Positions 18,020 to 26,733 of a DNA stretch of 64,000 nucleotides are shown piece after piece. The stretch spans positions 62,001-126,000 of the forward strand of contig NZ_NESM01000004.1 in the NCBI RefSeq assembly GCF_002778285.1, read 5' to 3'. Each line of letters starts with the position of its first letter. The first letter of the stretch is position 1. Origin of the DNA: Limnohabitans sp. 15K (GTDB lineage Bacteria; Pseudomonadota; Gammaproteobacteria; Burkholderiales; Burkholderiaceae_C). A program made the translations under genes and the position numbers. Under the pieces are notes generated by a model. That model was not told the origin of the DNA. It saw nothing but the letters and a program-made list of their open reading frames with translations, and made no database searches.

Positions 18020-18810
18020 ACAGGGACGGTGTAATTGAGTGCCATGCGGCCACCGTCTACGGTGACGATTTCACCAGTGATGTAGCTTGCTGCATCGCTG
18101 GCCAAGAACGCAACCACCTTGGCGACTTCGTCGGGCTCGCCCAAGCGTTTCATAGGGGTGCGCATCATGATTTTCTTCTCGGCCGCCTCGCTGGTCAGCA
18201 CCGCCTGGCGGGCCAATTCGGTGGCAATCGTCCCAGGGGCCACTGCGTTCACGCGAATGCCGAAGTCGGCCAGCGCCAAAGACATGACGCGAGTGAGCTG
18301 GTTGATGCCGCCCTTGCTCACGTTGTAGCTGGCGATATTGGGGATGGCCATCACGGCGTTCACCGAGCTCATGTTCACGATGGAGCCCCCCCCGGTACTT
18401 TTCATGGCGCGGGCAGCGGCCTGGCCCATCAAGAAGGAGCCCTTGATGTTCACGTTGATGACGGCGTCGAAGTCCTCTTCGGTCACGTCCAGAAAATCAG
18501 CGGCCTTGAAAATACCCGCGTTGTTGACCAGCACGTCCAGTCGGCCAAAGGCCTGCAGCACATGGGTCACCAGCGCGTCGACATCGGCTTTGCGCGACAC
18601 GTCGCAAACCATGAAGCCAGCGCTGTGGCCTGCGCTGCGAAGCTCTGCAGCCACGGTGGCGCCGCGCTCGCTGTTCACGTCTGCCAGCACCACATGGGAC
18701 CCTTCAGCCGCAAAGCGGCGAGCGCAGGCTTCGCCAATGCCATTGGCTGCACCCGTGACGATGACGACACGGCCTTGAAGGCCAAAAGAAAGGGTGTTGG
18801 ATGGGGTCAT
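18016..18810 (-). CDS. Short-chain dehydrogenase/reductase
   Basis: A 264-residue classical SDR with the cofactor motif VTGAANGIG near residue 18, NNAG near residue 95 and the catalytic YNVSKGG after a conserved Ser. The ATG at 18810 has GGAGA at 7 nt; the open frame continues upstream without a supporting site. The acidic residue after the second strand (ADVNSE) suggests NAD. It is the first gene of a three-gene operon with a thioesterase and glyoxalase I, each overlapping by 4 nt. Substrate unknown. Confidence 0.88.
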   Translation of the reverse strand: MTPSNTLSFGLQGRVVIVTGAANGIGEACARRFAAEGSHVVLADVNSERGATVAAELRSAGHSAGFMVCDVSRKADVDALVTHVLQAFGRLDVLVNNAGIFKAADFLDVTEEDFDAVINVNIKGSFLMGQAAARAMKSTGGGSIVNMSSVNAVMAIPNIASYNVSKGGINQLTRVMSLALADFGIRVNAVAPGTIATELARQAVLTSEAAEKKIMMRTPMKRLGEPDEVAKVVAFLASDAASYITGEIVTVDGGRMALNYTVPV

Positions 18811-18968
18811 GGGGTCGTCTCCGTAAGCTGGCTGAACAGTGAGGTCTGAAGCCCTAATGCTGCCACAAGGGTGGGATTTGGGTGGCTGCACAGGCCAGAA
18901 CCCATCTTTCTATCAAGTACCATTGACTGTGATCAATCGCCCGAGAACGGGTCTACAAGGAGAAAGCA

Positions 18969-19346
18969 ATGTTCAGCCACGTCATGGTCGGGGTCAAAGA
19001 CCTCGAAGCTTCCAGAAAGTTTTACGACGCCGTTTTGGGCACCTTGGGTCAAGCCCCAGGCATGGCCAACAACCAACGTTATTTTTACCGCAGCCCCACA
19101 GGCTCATTTGGCATCACCACGCCCATCAATGGCGAAGCGGCCTCGGTCGGTAACGGCACCACGTATGGTTTCAAGGCGACTTCGCCGGAGCAGGCTGAGG
19201 CCTTCCACGCCGCAGGCATTGCCAATGGTGGTGTGACCTGCGAAGACCCACCGGGCTGGCGCGAGGGCCCCTCTGGCAAATTGTTCTTGGCCTATTTGCG
19301 TGACCCGGACGGCCACAAAATCTGCGTCGTGCATCGCCCTGGATGA
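18969..19346 (+). CDS. VOC-family protein (glyoxalase/dioxygenase fold)
   Basis: A 125-residue single-domain VOC protein beginning FSHVMVGVKDLEASRKFYD and ending LRDPDGHKICVVHRPG, the usual first and last strand pair. The likely metal-site His is in FSHVMVGV; other ligands are not clear. Relatives are mostly uncharacterised and include glutathione transferases and resistance proteins. AAGGAG lies 7 nt before the ATG. Its stop overlaps the RIO kinase start as ATGA. Confidence 0.85.
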   Translation: MFSHVMVGVKDLEASRKFYDAVLGTLGQAPGMANNQRYFYRSPTGSFGITTPINGEAASVGNGTTYGFKATSPEQAEAFHAAGIANGGVTCEDPPGWREGPSGKLFLAYLRDPDGHKICVVHRPG

Positions 19347-20224
19347 AGGCTCCGCCCCGACTTCAAACCCTCGTTGAAGAGGGTTTGATCGACACCGTGG
19401 TGCGCCAGCTCATGAGTGGCAAAGAAGCCATGGTGTTTGTGGTGCGCAGCGGGGACGAAACCCGCTGCGCCAAGATCTACAAAGAAGCCACGCACCGCAG
19501 CTTTCGGCAAGCGGTGGACTACACCGAAAACCGCAAAGTCAAAAACTCGCGTTCAGCCCGTGCCATGGCCAAGGGCAGCAAGTTTGGGCGTCAAGAACAA
19601 GAAGCCGCTTGGCAAAGTGCCGAGGTGGATGCCTTGTACCGCTTGGCCGCTGCAGGTGTTCGGGTGCCCCGGCCCTACAACTTTTTTGATGGCGTGTTGC
19701 TGATGGAGCTGGTCACCGATGCGCAGGGTGACGCCGCTCCGCGGCTGAACGATGTGGCCTTCACGCCCGAACAAGCCCTGCAACACCATGCCACCTTGAT
19801 TGGCGAGGTGGTGCGCATGTTGTGCGCGGGTGTGGTGCACGGTGATTTGTCGGAGTTCAATATTTTGTTGGCGCACATCCCCAGTGAGGGTGATTTGCCC
19901 GGTGTGGACGAGCCCGTCATCATCGACTTGCCCCAAGCGGTGGACGCGGCCGGTAACAACCACGCCCAGCGCATGCTGCTGCGCGATGTGGGCAACCTGC
20001 GCGACTTCTTCGGGCAATTTGCCCCCACGCTGCTCAAGACCGAATACGGCCCCGAAATCTGGAGCCTTTACCAAGCCGGATTGCTGAGCAACGAGACACC
20101 GCTGACCGGTCGTTTTGAGCGGTCTACCGCTGATGTGGACATGCAGGCGGTGCTGCGCGAGATCGACGACGCGCGTGATGAAGAGGCGGTTCGACGGTTG
20201 CGCATGGCGACGCCCGCGGTTTGA
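19343..20224 (+). CDS. RIO1-type serine/threonine protein kinase
   Basis: A 293-residue RIO-like kinase. It has the nucleotide-binding region SGKEAMVFVVRSGDETRCAK, a catalytic loop VVHGDLSEFNILL and the metal-binding IIDLPQAVD in place of DFG. Bacterial members of this group are conserved but their targets are not established. The start overlaps the VOC stop by 4 nt, so translation is coupled to a gene of unrelated fold. The DTW-domain gene follows 21 nt later. Confidence 0.88.
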   Translation: MKAPPRLQTLVEEGLIDTVVRQLMSGKEAMVFVVRSGDETRCAKIYKEATHRSFRQAVDYTENRKVKNSRSARAMAKGSKFGRQEQEAAWQSAEVDALYRLAAAGVRVPRPYNFFDGVLLMELVTDAQGDAAPRLNDVAFTPEQALQHHATLIGEVVRMLCAGVVHGDLSEFNILLAHIPSEGDLPGVDEPVIIDLPQAVDAAGNNHAQRMLLRDVGNLRDFFGQFAPTLLKTEYGPEIWSLYQAGLLSNETPLTGRFERSTADVDMQAVLREIDDARDEEAVRRLRMATPAV

Positions 20225-20245
20225 GTCGGCTTTTTTGAAACAGCC

Positions 20246-20998
20246 ATGAGCTTGGTCACTGCCGCTTGTCCCACCGAGCCTCACGCTGTCTCGCGTCTGC
20301 GTGCTGAACGCCTGGCCCGCAGCGCCAAACCCTTCATGGCCCGTGGCGGCATCAAAGGCGAACGCTGCCCAGGCTGTCGCTTGGTGCCCAGCCATTGCAT
20401 GTGCGCCCTTTGCCAACAAATGCCCACACATGTGGGCATGTGTTTGCTGATGGCCGACATCGAACCCCTCAAGCCCAGCAACACCGGCTGGCTGATTGCC
20501 GATGTGGTGCCGGACACTTTTGCGTTTGGATGGGCACGCACCGAAGTCGACCCCGGCTTGCTGGCGCTGCTGGCCGATCCGCAGTGGCAGCCGTATGTGG
20601 TGTTCCCGGGTGAGTTTGTCGAACCCGAGCGGGTGGTGCATGACCTGACGGTCAGCGACGACCTTAAAAAACCACTGTTCATTTTGCTGGACGCCACTTG
20701 GCCCGAAGCACGCAAGATGTTCCGCAAAAGCCCGTACTTGGACAAGTTGCCGGTGCTGAGTCTGAACCCCGAACAGGTCTCGAATTACAAGCTGCGCCGT
20801 TCGAGGCGCGATGACCACTTTTGCACCAGCGAAGTGGCATCGCTGTGCCTTCATCTGGCGGGCCAAGCCCATGCGGCGCACACTTTGCAGGCTTGGCTAG
20901 AGGTCTACACCCACCACTACCTCCAAGCCAAACACCAGCTGCCGCCAGATTTGGACGGGCCAGCGCATTCACAATTGCGGAGCTTGAAGGCGTCCTGA
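20246..20998 (+). CDS. DTW-domain tRNA-uridine aminocarboxypropyltransferase
   Basis: A 250-residue protein with the Cys motif RCPGCRLVPSHCMCALC near residues 50-66 and the DTW core LLDATWPEARKM, then LRRSRRDDHFCTSEVA. DTW proteins such as TapT place the 3-amino-3-carboxypropyl group of S-adenosylmethionine on tRNA uridine (acp3U). The first 40 residues are a variable extension. It follows the RIO kinase closely and precedes pirin by 33 nt. Confidence 0.85.
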   Translation: MSLVTAACPTEPHAVSRLRAERLARSAKPFMARGGIKGERCPGCRLVPSHCMCALCQQMPTHVGMCLLMADIEPLKPSNTGWLIADVVPDTFAFGWARTEVDPGLLALLADPQWQPYVVFPGEFVEPERVVHDLTVSDDLKKPLFILLDATWPEARKMFRKSPYLDKLPVLSLNPEQVSNYKLRRSRRDDHFCTSEVASLCLHLAGQAHAAHTLQAWLEVYTHHYLQAKHQLPPDLDGPAHSQLRSLKAS

Positions 20999-21031
20999 GC
21001 CATCGCCACTGAACTTGAACAAGGAGTCGTC

Positions 21032-21928
21032 ATGTCCCGTACTTCGTCCATCTCATCCATCCCATCCACCCACCCGGTCACATTGACTCGTTCTGTGGAG
21101 CGCCTGGTCACTGGCCAGGCCACGTCGGACGGCGCGGGCGTCAAACTTAGCCGCATCCTCACGCAAGATTTGCAGCATCGGCTTGACCCTTTTTTGATGC
21201 TCGACGCTTTTGGCAGCGACAAGCCGGACGATTACATCGCCGGTTTTCCGGACCACCCGCACCGGGGCTTTGAAACCGTGACTTACATGATCGCCGGGCG
21301 TATGCTGCACCGCGACAGCGCAGGCAACGAGGGTTTATTGCAAAACGGCGGTGTGCAGTGGATGACCGCAGGCCAGGGCGTGATCCATTCCGAAATTCCG
21401 CAGCAAGCTGATGGTGTGATGGAGGGCTTTCAGCTTTGGTTGAACCTGCACAGCAGCGAGAAGATGAATGCCCCCTGGTACCGCGATTTTCAAAACGAGC
21501 AGTTGCCACAGTTACAGACGCCTGAAGGCGTGGCGGTGACGGTGATCGCGGGAACAAGTCACGGCGTGCAAGGTGCCGTGACCCGCGAGATCACCCAGCC
21601 GGTGTATCTGGACGTTCACATGCCCAAGGGCGCACGTTTTGAGCAGGCGTTGCCCGCCAACCACAACGCCTTTGTCTATGTGTACCGTGGCGAGGTGCGC
21701 ATCGGTGGTCAGACTGTGCCTCTGCAACGTATGGCCATTTTGGCGAACACGCCACAAGCCGATGGCGTGGTGATCGAAGCCAGTGCCGATGCCAAACTCA
21801 TCTTGGTCGCAGGCCAGCCGCTCAAGCAGCCGATCGTGCAGTACGGCCCGTTTGTCATGAACACCAAAGAAGAGATCTACCAAGCCTTGGCGGATTTTCG
21901 GGATGGGCGGCTGGGTGAAAAGGCCTGA
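21032..21928 (+). CDS. Pirin-family protein
   Basis: A 298-residue bicupin. The N-terminal cupin holds FPDHPHRGFETVTYMI and GVQWMTAGQGVIHSE, the metal-binding His/Glu set of pirins; the C-terminal cupin is degenerate. Bacterial pirins are often quercetinase-like or redox-responsive, and the role here is unknown. AAGGAG precedes the ATG by 6 nt. The stop codon lies in a perfect 9-bp inverted repeat shared with the convergent dioxygenase gene. Confidence 0.9.
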   Translation: MSRTSSISSIPSTHPVTLTRSVERLVTGQATSDGAGVKLSRILTQDLQHRLDPFLMLDAFGSDKPDDYIAGFPDHPHRGFETVTYMIAGRMLHRDSAGNEGLLQNGGVQWMTAGQGVIHSEIPQQADGVMEGFQLWLNLHSSEKMNAPWYRDFQNEQLPQLQTPEGVAVTVIAGTSHGVQGAVTREITQPVYLDVHMPKGARFEQALPANHNAFVYVYRGEVRIGGQTVPLQRMAILANTPQADGVVIEASADAKLILVAGQPLKQPIVQYGPFVMNTKEEIYQALADFRDGRLGEKA

Positions 21929-21948
21929 GCTCGTCATAGGCTCAGGCC
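21922..21948. terminator. Hairpin between convergent genes
   Basis: Perfect inverted repeat GGCCTGAGC-N9-GCTCAGGCC. It covers the pirin stop codon and ends 13 nt from the dioxygenase stop. No T run follows on either strand, so termination would be weak or Rho-assisted. Confidence 0.5.
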
Positions 21949-21961
21949 AGCAGCGATGGCT

Positions 21962-22858
21962 TTATTTCAAGGCATCGGTCATCACAAAGTTGTAGTCCAG
22001 CGTATAAAACTCGCGTTCCATGACTTTGCCATCTGGTGCCTGACCCGGCGTCTGCAGATGGAAGTCTGCGATCAAGGAGGGACGGACACCAAAGACAGCA
22101 TCGCTGTAGAGGTTCTTGCTGGTCCTGTCAAAAATGTGGGTGATCAATGGACGCTGACCGGGTGCTTGAATTCGAAAGTGCAAATGTGCTGGGCGCCAGC
22201 TTCGGCCCGTGGTGGCTTGCAGCATCTGGATGGCGGTGCCGTCTTGTGGCACTGGGTAGTCCACCGGCAAAACGGACCAAAAGCTGAATCGGCCGTCAGC
22301 GCCCGTGGTCAGCACCGCACGCGCCCAGGGTCCGTTTTCTTCGATGCCGTCTTGCACGTCGTACAAGCCCCGGTCATCGGAGTGCCATACATCGATCACG
22401 GCGTTTGGAACGGCTTGGCCGTGGATGTCCAGAATCTGACCTTGCGCGTACATGGGCGTGCCCGCAGCGCCGGCACTGATGTCTTCGCCCATGGCGAAGT
22501 GGGGAGCATTTTCCAAAAGGAAAGGTCCGACCAAGGTGGGCTCTGTCGCATGCTCCGGGCGTGGGTAGTCTTGCGTGACGGTGAGCATTGACAAGCCAAA
22601 AGCGTCTGAAAAAATCATGAACTCGTTGCGGCCTGGTGAGCACCATTTTCCGGTTTCTTCCAGAAAGCTCATTGCAAACGCCCACTCCTCGGCCGTCAAC
22701 TTGACCTCTTTGGCAAAGCTGTGGATGTGCTTGATCAATGACAGCATCAACTCGCGCAGACGCGGATCTGGGGTTTTGGCATAGCGCGCAATCACCTCTT
22801 CGGTGATCAGGTGCAGTGCGTCGTAGCGGTGTTCGGTGGTGTTAGGTGTCTCGCTCAT
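21962..22858 (-). CDS. Intradiol ring-cleavage dioxygenase (catechol/hydroxyquinol 1,2-dioxygenase type)
   Basis: A 298-residue non-haem Fe(III) dioxygenase. It has the N-terminal helical dimerisation region of the catechol/hydroxyquinol group and all four iron ligands: Tyr166 (GLYDVQ), Tyr201 (VDYPVP), His225 and His227 (RPAHLHF). It opens ortho-diols between the hydroxyls to muconate-type products. The gene overlaps the upstream acyl-CoA ligase gene by 4 nt, and a citryl-CoA-lyase-like gene precedes that, an unusual partnership. No maleylacetate reductase or muconate cycloisomerase gene is in the window, so the ring substrate is open. Confidence 0.9.
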   Translation of the reverse strand: MSETPNTTEHRYDALHLITEEVIARYAKTPDPRLRELMLSLIKHIHSFAKEVKLTAEEWAFAMSFLEETGKWCSPGRNEFMIFSDAFGLSMLTVTQDYPRPEHATEPTLVGPFLLENAPHFAMGEDISAGAAGTPMYAQGQILDIHGQAVPNAVIDVWHSDDRGLYDVQDGIEENGPWARAVLTTGADGRFSFWSVLPVDYPVPQDGTAIQMLQATTGRSWRPAHLHFRIQAPGQRPLITHIFDRTSKNLYSDAVFGVRPSLIADFHLQTPGQAPDGKVMEREFYTLDYNFVMTDALK

Positions 22859-24486
22859 GGTTGAACTTCCTTGGATGAAAAATCGGTGGCCTGGCGGCGC
22901 AAATTGTCTGCGGGCTTGAGGCGGAATTTGGCAATCTTCATGGAGCCGGTATGCGGCAGGCTGTCGACCATGACGATGTAACGGGGGCGTTTGATGGGTG
23001 ACAGTTGGTTCAGTGCATACGCATAGACCATCTCTGGCGTGATGTGGGTGCCTGGACGAGGCACCACGGCCAAGAGTATTTCCTCTTCGCCCAGCTCAGC
23101 GGCCACACCGATCGAAGCACATTCGAGGATGTCGGGGTGGCTTCCGATGGCCGAGTCGATTTCTGCGCCCGAGATGTTTTCGCCGCGTCGTCGGATGATG
23201 TCTTTTTTACGTGTGAAGAAAAACAAAAAATCATCTGCATCGCGTCGCACCAAGTCGCCGGTGAGGAACCAACCATCTTGGAAGCTCGCCTCTGTTTGCT
23301 CGGTGTCATTGAAGTAGCCTTGCATCAAGGTGGGTGTTTTCACAGCCAACTCGCCTACCTCGCCCAAGGGAACTTCTGCCCCAGACCCGTCAATTACAAG
23401 CACTTGAGGGCGTTCGATGGCGGGGTCAGGGTGCGGTGAAATGCAGCCCATGCTGCCCAATTTGTGAGGGCCTAAAAAGGGGTTGCTGAGCACGCCCGGT
23501 ATTTCGGTCATGCCATAGCACTCGATCAACACGGGTACATGAAAGCGCTGGTGGAATGTGTCCAGCAGGTCCTTGTTTAAGGGAGCCAAAAACATTTTTC
23601 GAAGGCGGTGGGAGGCCACAAATTCTTCGGCGGGCCTGCGGGCCAAAATGGCTGCTGCAGACATGATGACATTCACTTCGCTGGCGCGTGTCTCGGCCGC
23701 TTGCTGCCAGAACGTCGAGGCTGAAAACCGTCGGATGAGAATCAGTGTGCCGCCACAGGCCATGGCCCCACCGAGTGAGTACATCAGTGCGTTGATGTGG
23801 AACAGGGGCAGCACACACATCAAGCGCTCATCAGGCTGCAGGTGCATGCGCAGCACAAAGGCCTCGGCCGTCAGCAGATAGCTGCGCTGGCTGTGCATCA
23901 CCCCTTTGGGAAACCCTGTGGTGCCCGATGTGTAAATGATCATGCAGGTGCTGTCGGCCGTGCCTTGGCGCGTGAGGCTGTCGGCTGTGCTGGCTTGCCA
24001 TTGCGACAGCAGTGAAGATTCTCCCTCCGGCTGGTCTTGCTCGATGACCACTTTCCATGGCTGTGGGCGCATCTGGCTGGTGGCTTCTTGGACCCTGGCT
24101 AAGGGTTCGGGTGAACAAATGACGCCTCGCACTCCGGCATGCTCAAAAATGTATTGTGCTTCTCGCGCTTCAAATTCCGGGTTGCACGGCACCAAGATGG
24201 CTCCGATGCGGGCGCACGCGATCAGCAAGACTACCGTGGCCGGGTGGTTGTAGGCCATCAGCCCGATGCGGTCGCCAGCTTGGATGCCTCTGCTCAAAAG
24301 CCAACCCACGGCATGGTCAGCTAGTTGAGCGCAATCTTGCCAAGTCATGACTGAGCCTTGGAACTCCACCATGGGCTGGAGGGACCGTGCGCTCAGGCGT
24401 GCCTGGAAAAATTGATCGATTGAGAAGTCGTGCGCATCAAATTGGCGCAAGACCTCCAGGGGGGATAAGTGCGTAGACTCGGACAT
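22855..24486 (-). CDS. AMP-forming acyl-CoA ligase (CaiC-like)
   Basis: A 543-residue ANL-superfamily ligase starting at MSESTHLSPLEV. It has the P-loop YTSGTTGFPKGVMHS, the ECYGMTE adenylate motif, the hinge GWFLTGDLVRRD, the core RKKDIIRRRGENISGAEID and the C-terminal catalytic Lys in SMKIAKFRLK. The layout is closest to crotonobetaine/carnitine- or generic acid-CoA ligases; the acid is not predictable. It overlaps the dioxygenase gene by 4 nt and follows the citryl-CoA-lyase-like gene by 17 nt, so ligase and lyase may act in sequence. Confidence 0.9.
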   Translation of the reverse strand: MSESTHLSPLEVLRQFDAHDFSIDQFFQARLSARSLQPMVEFQGSVMTWQDCAQLADHAVGWLLSRGIQAGDRIGLMAYNHPATVVLLIACARIGAILVPCNPEFEAREAQYIFEHAGVRGVICSPEPLARVQEATSQMRPQPWKVVIEQDQPEGESSLLSQWQASTADSLTRQGTADSTCMIIYTSGTTGFPKGVMHSQRSYLLTAEAFVLRMHLQPDERLMCVLPLFHINALMYSLGGAMACGGTLILIRRFSASTFWQQAAETRASEVNVIMSAAAILARRPAEEFVASHRLRKMFLAPLNKDLLDTFHQRFHVPVLIECYGMTEIPGVLSNPFLGPHKLGSMGCISPHPDPAIERPQVLVIDGSGAEVPLGEVGELAVKTPTLMQGYFNDTEQTEASFQDGWFLTGDLVRRDADDFLFFFTRKKDIIRRRGENISGAEIDSAIGSHPDILECASIGVAAELGEEEILLAVVPRPGTHITPEMVYAYALNQLSPIKRPRYIVMVDSLPHTGSMKIAKFRLKPADNLRRQATDFSSKEVQP

Positions 24487-24503
24487 GGACTTCTTTGGAA
24501 AAC

Positions 24504-25313
24504 TCAGCGAGCGACCGGCGGGCCGTCGTAGGTCATGGCGTGTTCGGCAGCACTGGCCAGCTTGAAGCCAATGGGTCGGGTTTGCTCTTCCAAAATGTGC
24601 GCCACCAAGGATGCCGTTCGTGCCAGCAAAGGAATGCCTTTGAGGGCACCAGCGGGGTAGCCTGCATCGAGCAGTACTGCCGGGATGGCCGCAGACACGT
24701 TCATGGGGAAGGGTCGACCGTAAACGCTTTCGACTTGCGATGCGAGGGCCTGCAAGGCTCGCACATGCTCGCCTGCAACACCCCACTCTTTGGCCAGGTC
24801 AATCAGCTTGGTGGCGCGTGGATCACCCAATTTGTGAACAGGGTGGCCAAAGCCGGGCAGCGCTTTCTTGGCGGCGCGAAAGGCTTGCAGACGTTCTCGG
24901 GCAATGTCTTCCAACGGTTGGCCTTGCTGTGTCGATTGGGCCAGCATCTCAATGAGCAAATGCCCAGCTGTCTCAGAGGCCCCCAAAATCACAGGGCCGC
25001 ATCCCAGAAGGCCTGCAGCCACCGCGCCTTGGACTGATTCGGGCGCGGCGGCCAAGGTCATGCGAGCCGCTTGCACGGAGGGCACCAGGCCGTGCTCGGC
25101 CAGGGACACCATGGTGGCATCGGCCACGCGCACCAGGTTTTCGCTGGGCGTTTCGCCGGTCAACAAAAACAAAAAATAGGCGGTGAACGATTGCTGACCA
25201 ATCACATCGCGGCAGAGGTCCTTGCCGCGTACGACGATGCGATCGACTTCCGCAATGGCCATGTGCGTAGAGCCCGAGGGTGTGAAAGCGCTGGATGCAG
25301 GTGTTGTGGTCAT
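24504..25313 (-). CDS. Citryl-CoA lyase-like protein (short citrate-synthase family)
   Basis: A 269-residue protein with the citrate-synthase fold's C-terminal features: LPGFGHPVHKLGDPRATKL with the catalytic His, AIPAVLLDAGYP and a conserved RTASLVAHILEE. It is far shorter than citrate synthase (about 430), matching proteins annotated as citryl-CoA lyase, which split citryl-CoA or a similar 3-hydroxyacyl-CoA into acetyl-CoA and an oxo acid. The ATG at 25313 is preferred over longer starts. It leads an operon with an acyl-CoA ligase and an intradiol dioxygenase and diverges from a HAAT transporter operon. Confidence 0.82.
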   Translation of the reverse strand: MTTTPASSAFTPSGSTHMAIAEVDRIVVRGKDLCRDVIGQQSFTAYFLFLLTGETPSENLVRVADATMVSLAEHGLVPSVQAARMTLAAAPESVQGAVAAGLLGCGPVILGASETAGHLLIEMLAQSTQQGQPLEDIARERLQAFRAAKKALPGFGHPVHKLGDPRATKLIDLAKEWGVAGEHVRALQALASQVESVYGRPFPMNVSAAIPAVLLDAGYPAGALKGIPLLARTASLVAHILEEQTRPIGFKLASAAEHAMTYDGPPVAR

Positions 25314-25342
25314 GAATTCAGTAGCAATGTGAAGAGTGAAAT

Positions 25343-25354
25343 AGTCAATTGACT
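25343..25354. promoter_or_regulatory. Palindrome in the divergent promoter region of the lyase and ABC operons
   Basis: Perfect 12-bp palindrome AGTCAATTGACT, 29 nt upstream of the citryl-CoA lyase ATG. An AAGTCAAT half-copy is at 25385-25392. The symmetry and position suggest an operator for an unlinked regulator, since no regulator gene lies within the cluster. Confidence 0.4.
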
Positions 25355-25538
25355 TCAAGCATGGGCTCGGTGCGAATCCCAAACAAGTCAATGCACTGTG
25401 AATCGCATCTCCAGAGCAGCGCAATCGCATGAGCGACAGTCATACAAGGGGTTACTCCCAATGGTCAGAAGTTTCTGGCCTTCCATAATTAATTTTGAGA
25501 GTTTTGTGTTTCATCAACCAAGATCTGAGGGATCAACC

Positions 25539-26732
25539 ATGCAAAAGCGGCCTTTTCTGAAAGCACTGGGTTCGTCCTTGTTGCTTTCCACAACGGCATC
25601 CTGGGTACAAGCTCAGGCCAAGCCCATTCGGGTTGGGAGTACTTTGTCATTGACGGGTCCATTGGCGGGCACGGCCGTGATGCACAAGATTGCAGGCGAT
25701 ATCTTCATTGAACAATTGAACAAACGCGGCGGCTTGCTGGGCCGCCCTGTCGAGTGGGTGGTCAAAGATGACCAATCCAAGCCCGATCTGGCCCGTACGC
25801 TTTATGAGCAACTGATCTCTGGCGACAACGTCGATTTGCTGATGGGCCCTTATGCCACGGCCAATTCATTGGCCGCCATGGGCGTGGCTCAACGCAATGG
25901 CAAGGTGCTGATCACCAACTCGTTTGGTATTCCGTCGCTGGCCAAATACGACATGCACTTTCCGGCCTATGTGATGGGCATCGATCCGGGCACCACCGTG
26001 CCCAATACCCTGCTCGACAGCATTGCGGCTGGCGGTGCCAAGCCACAGTCGGTGGCAATCGTCACCAGTAAATTCCCTTCGGTGGTGTTTTTGTCGGTGG
26101 GTGCACGCGAAGTCTTCAAGAAACGCGGATTGCGCGAAGCCTTGTGGCTGGAATGGGAGTTTGGCAATCGCGACTTTGGCCCCATTGCCTCGCGCTTGAA
26201 AGAAGCCAATGCCGATATGGTCTGGATTGGTTCGATCGGAGCGGAAAGCATTCAATTGCTCGAAGCCATGAACAAGATCGATTACAAGCCCAAGATCCAT
26301 TTCCATGTCTACCCGACACCTGGCCCTCTGGCGCAGTCGCCCTTGGCGGCCAATGCCTTGACCTTGACCACCTTTGAGCAGCACGCCCCGTTCACCAACA
26401 ATCCGACTTACGCCGAAGCCATCAAAATGTACAACGAGCGTGCGGGCAAGGCCAATTTGCCGGACACCGTGTTCGAGTTGCAAGCGGCCAATGCCTTCAC
26501 GGGATGGCAATTCTTGGAAGCCGGCGTCAAAGGGGCTGGCAGTCTGGAAGACGCCAAGATTGCGGCATTCCTCAAGAAAAACCGTGTGGACACCATCGTG
26601 GGCAAAGTCCGGTTTGACGGCCCCAACAACTACGGCGATGACCTTAACCGCATCAAGCAATTACAAGCCGGCAAGTGGATCGTGATCCACCCCAAAGACG
26701 TCGCTTTGCCCGGCAGCAAGATGCAGTTCTGA
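25539..26732 (+). CDS. HAAT-family ABC transporter periplasmic binding protein
   Basis: A 397-residue LivJ-like protein. The start at 25539 gives a signal peptide (MQKRPFLKALGSSLLLSTTA, cleavage near VQAQA). The mature part has IRVGSTLSLTGPLAG and the PYATANSLAAMGVAQ hinge region of amino-acid/amide/aromatic-acid binders. The open frame extends upstream but those codons have no signal sequence. It is the first gene of a four-gene transporter operon, 1 nt before the first permease, and diverges from the dioxygenase/ligase/lyase operon, whose substrate it may import. Confidence 0.9.
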   Translation: MQKRPFLKALGSSLLLSTTASWVQAQAKPIRVGSTLSLTGPLAGTAVMHKIAGDIFIEQLNKRGGLLGRPVEWVVKDDQSKPDLARTLYEQLISGDNVDLLMGPYATANSLAAMGVAQRNGKVLITNSFGIPSLAKYDMHFPAYVMGIDPGTTVPNTLLDSIAAGGAKPQSVAIVTSKFPSVVFLSVGAREVFKKRGLREALWLEWEFGNRDFGPIASRLKEANADMVWIGSIGAESIQLLEAMNKIDYKPKIHFHVYPTPGPLAQSPLAANALTLTTFEQHAPFTNNPTYAEAIKMYNERAGKANLPDTVFELQAANAFTGWQFLEAGVKGAGSLEDAKIAAFLKKNRVDTIVGKVRFDGPNNYGDDLNRIKQLQAGKWIVIHPKDVALPGSKMQF

Positions 26733-26733
26733 C

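Noticed and set aside
18922..18937. ATTGA-N6-TCAAT inverted repeat upstream of the VOC gene
   Set aside because: Short arms, overlaps a plausible TTGACT -35 element and has no second copy or nearby regulator; likely chance.
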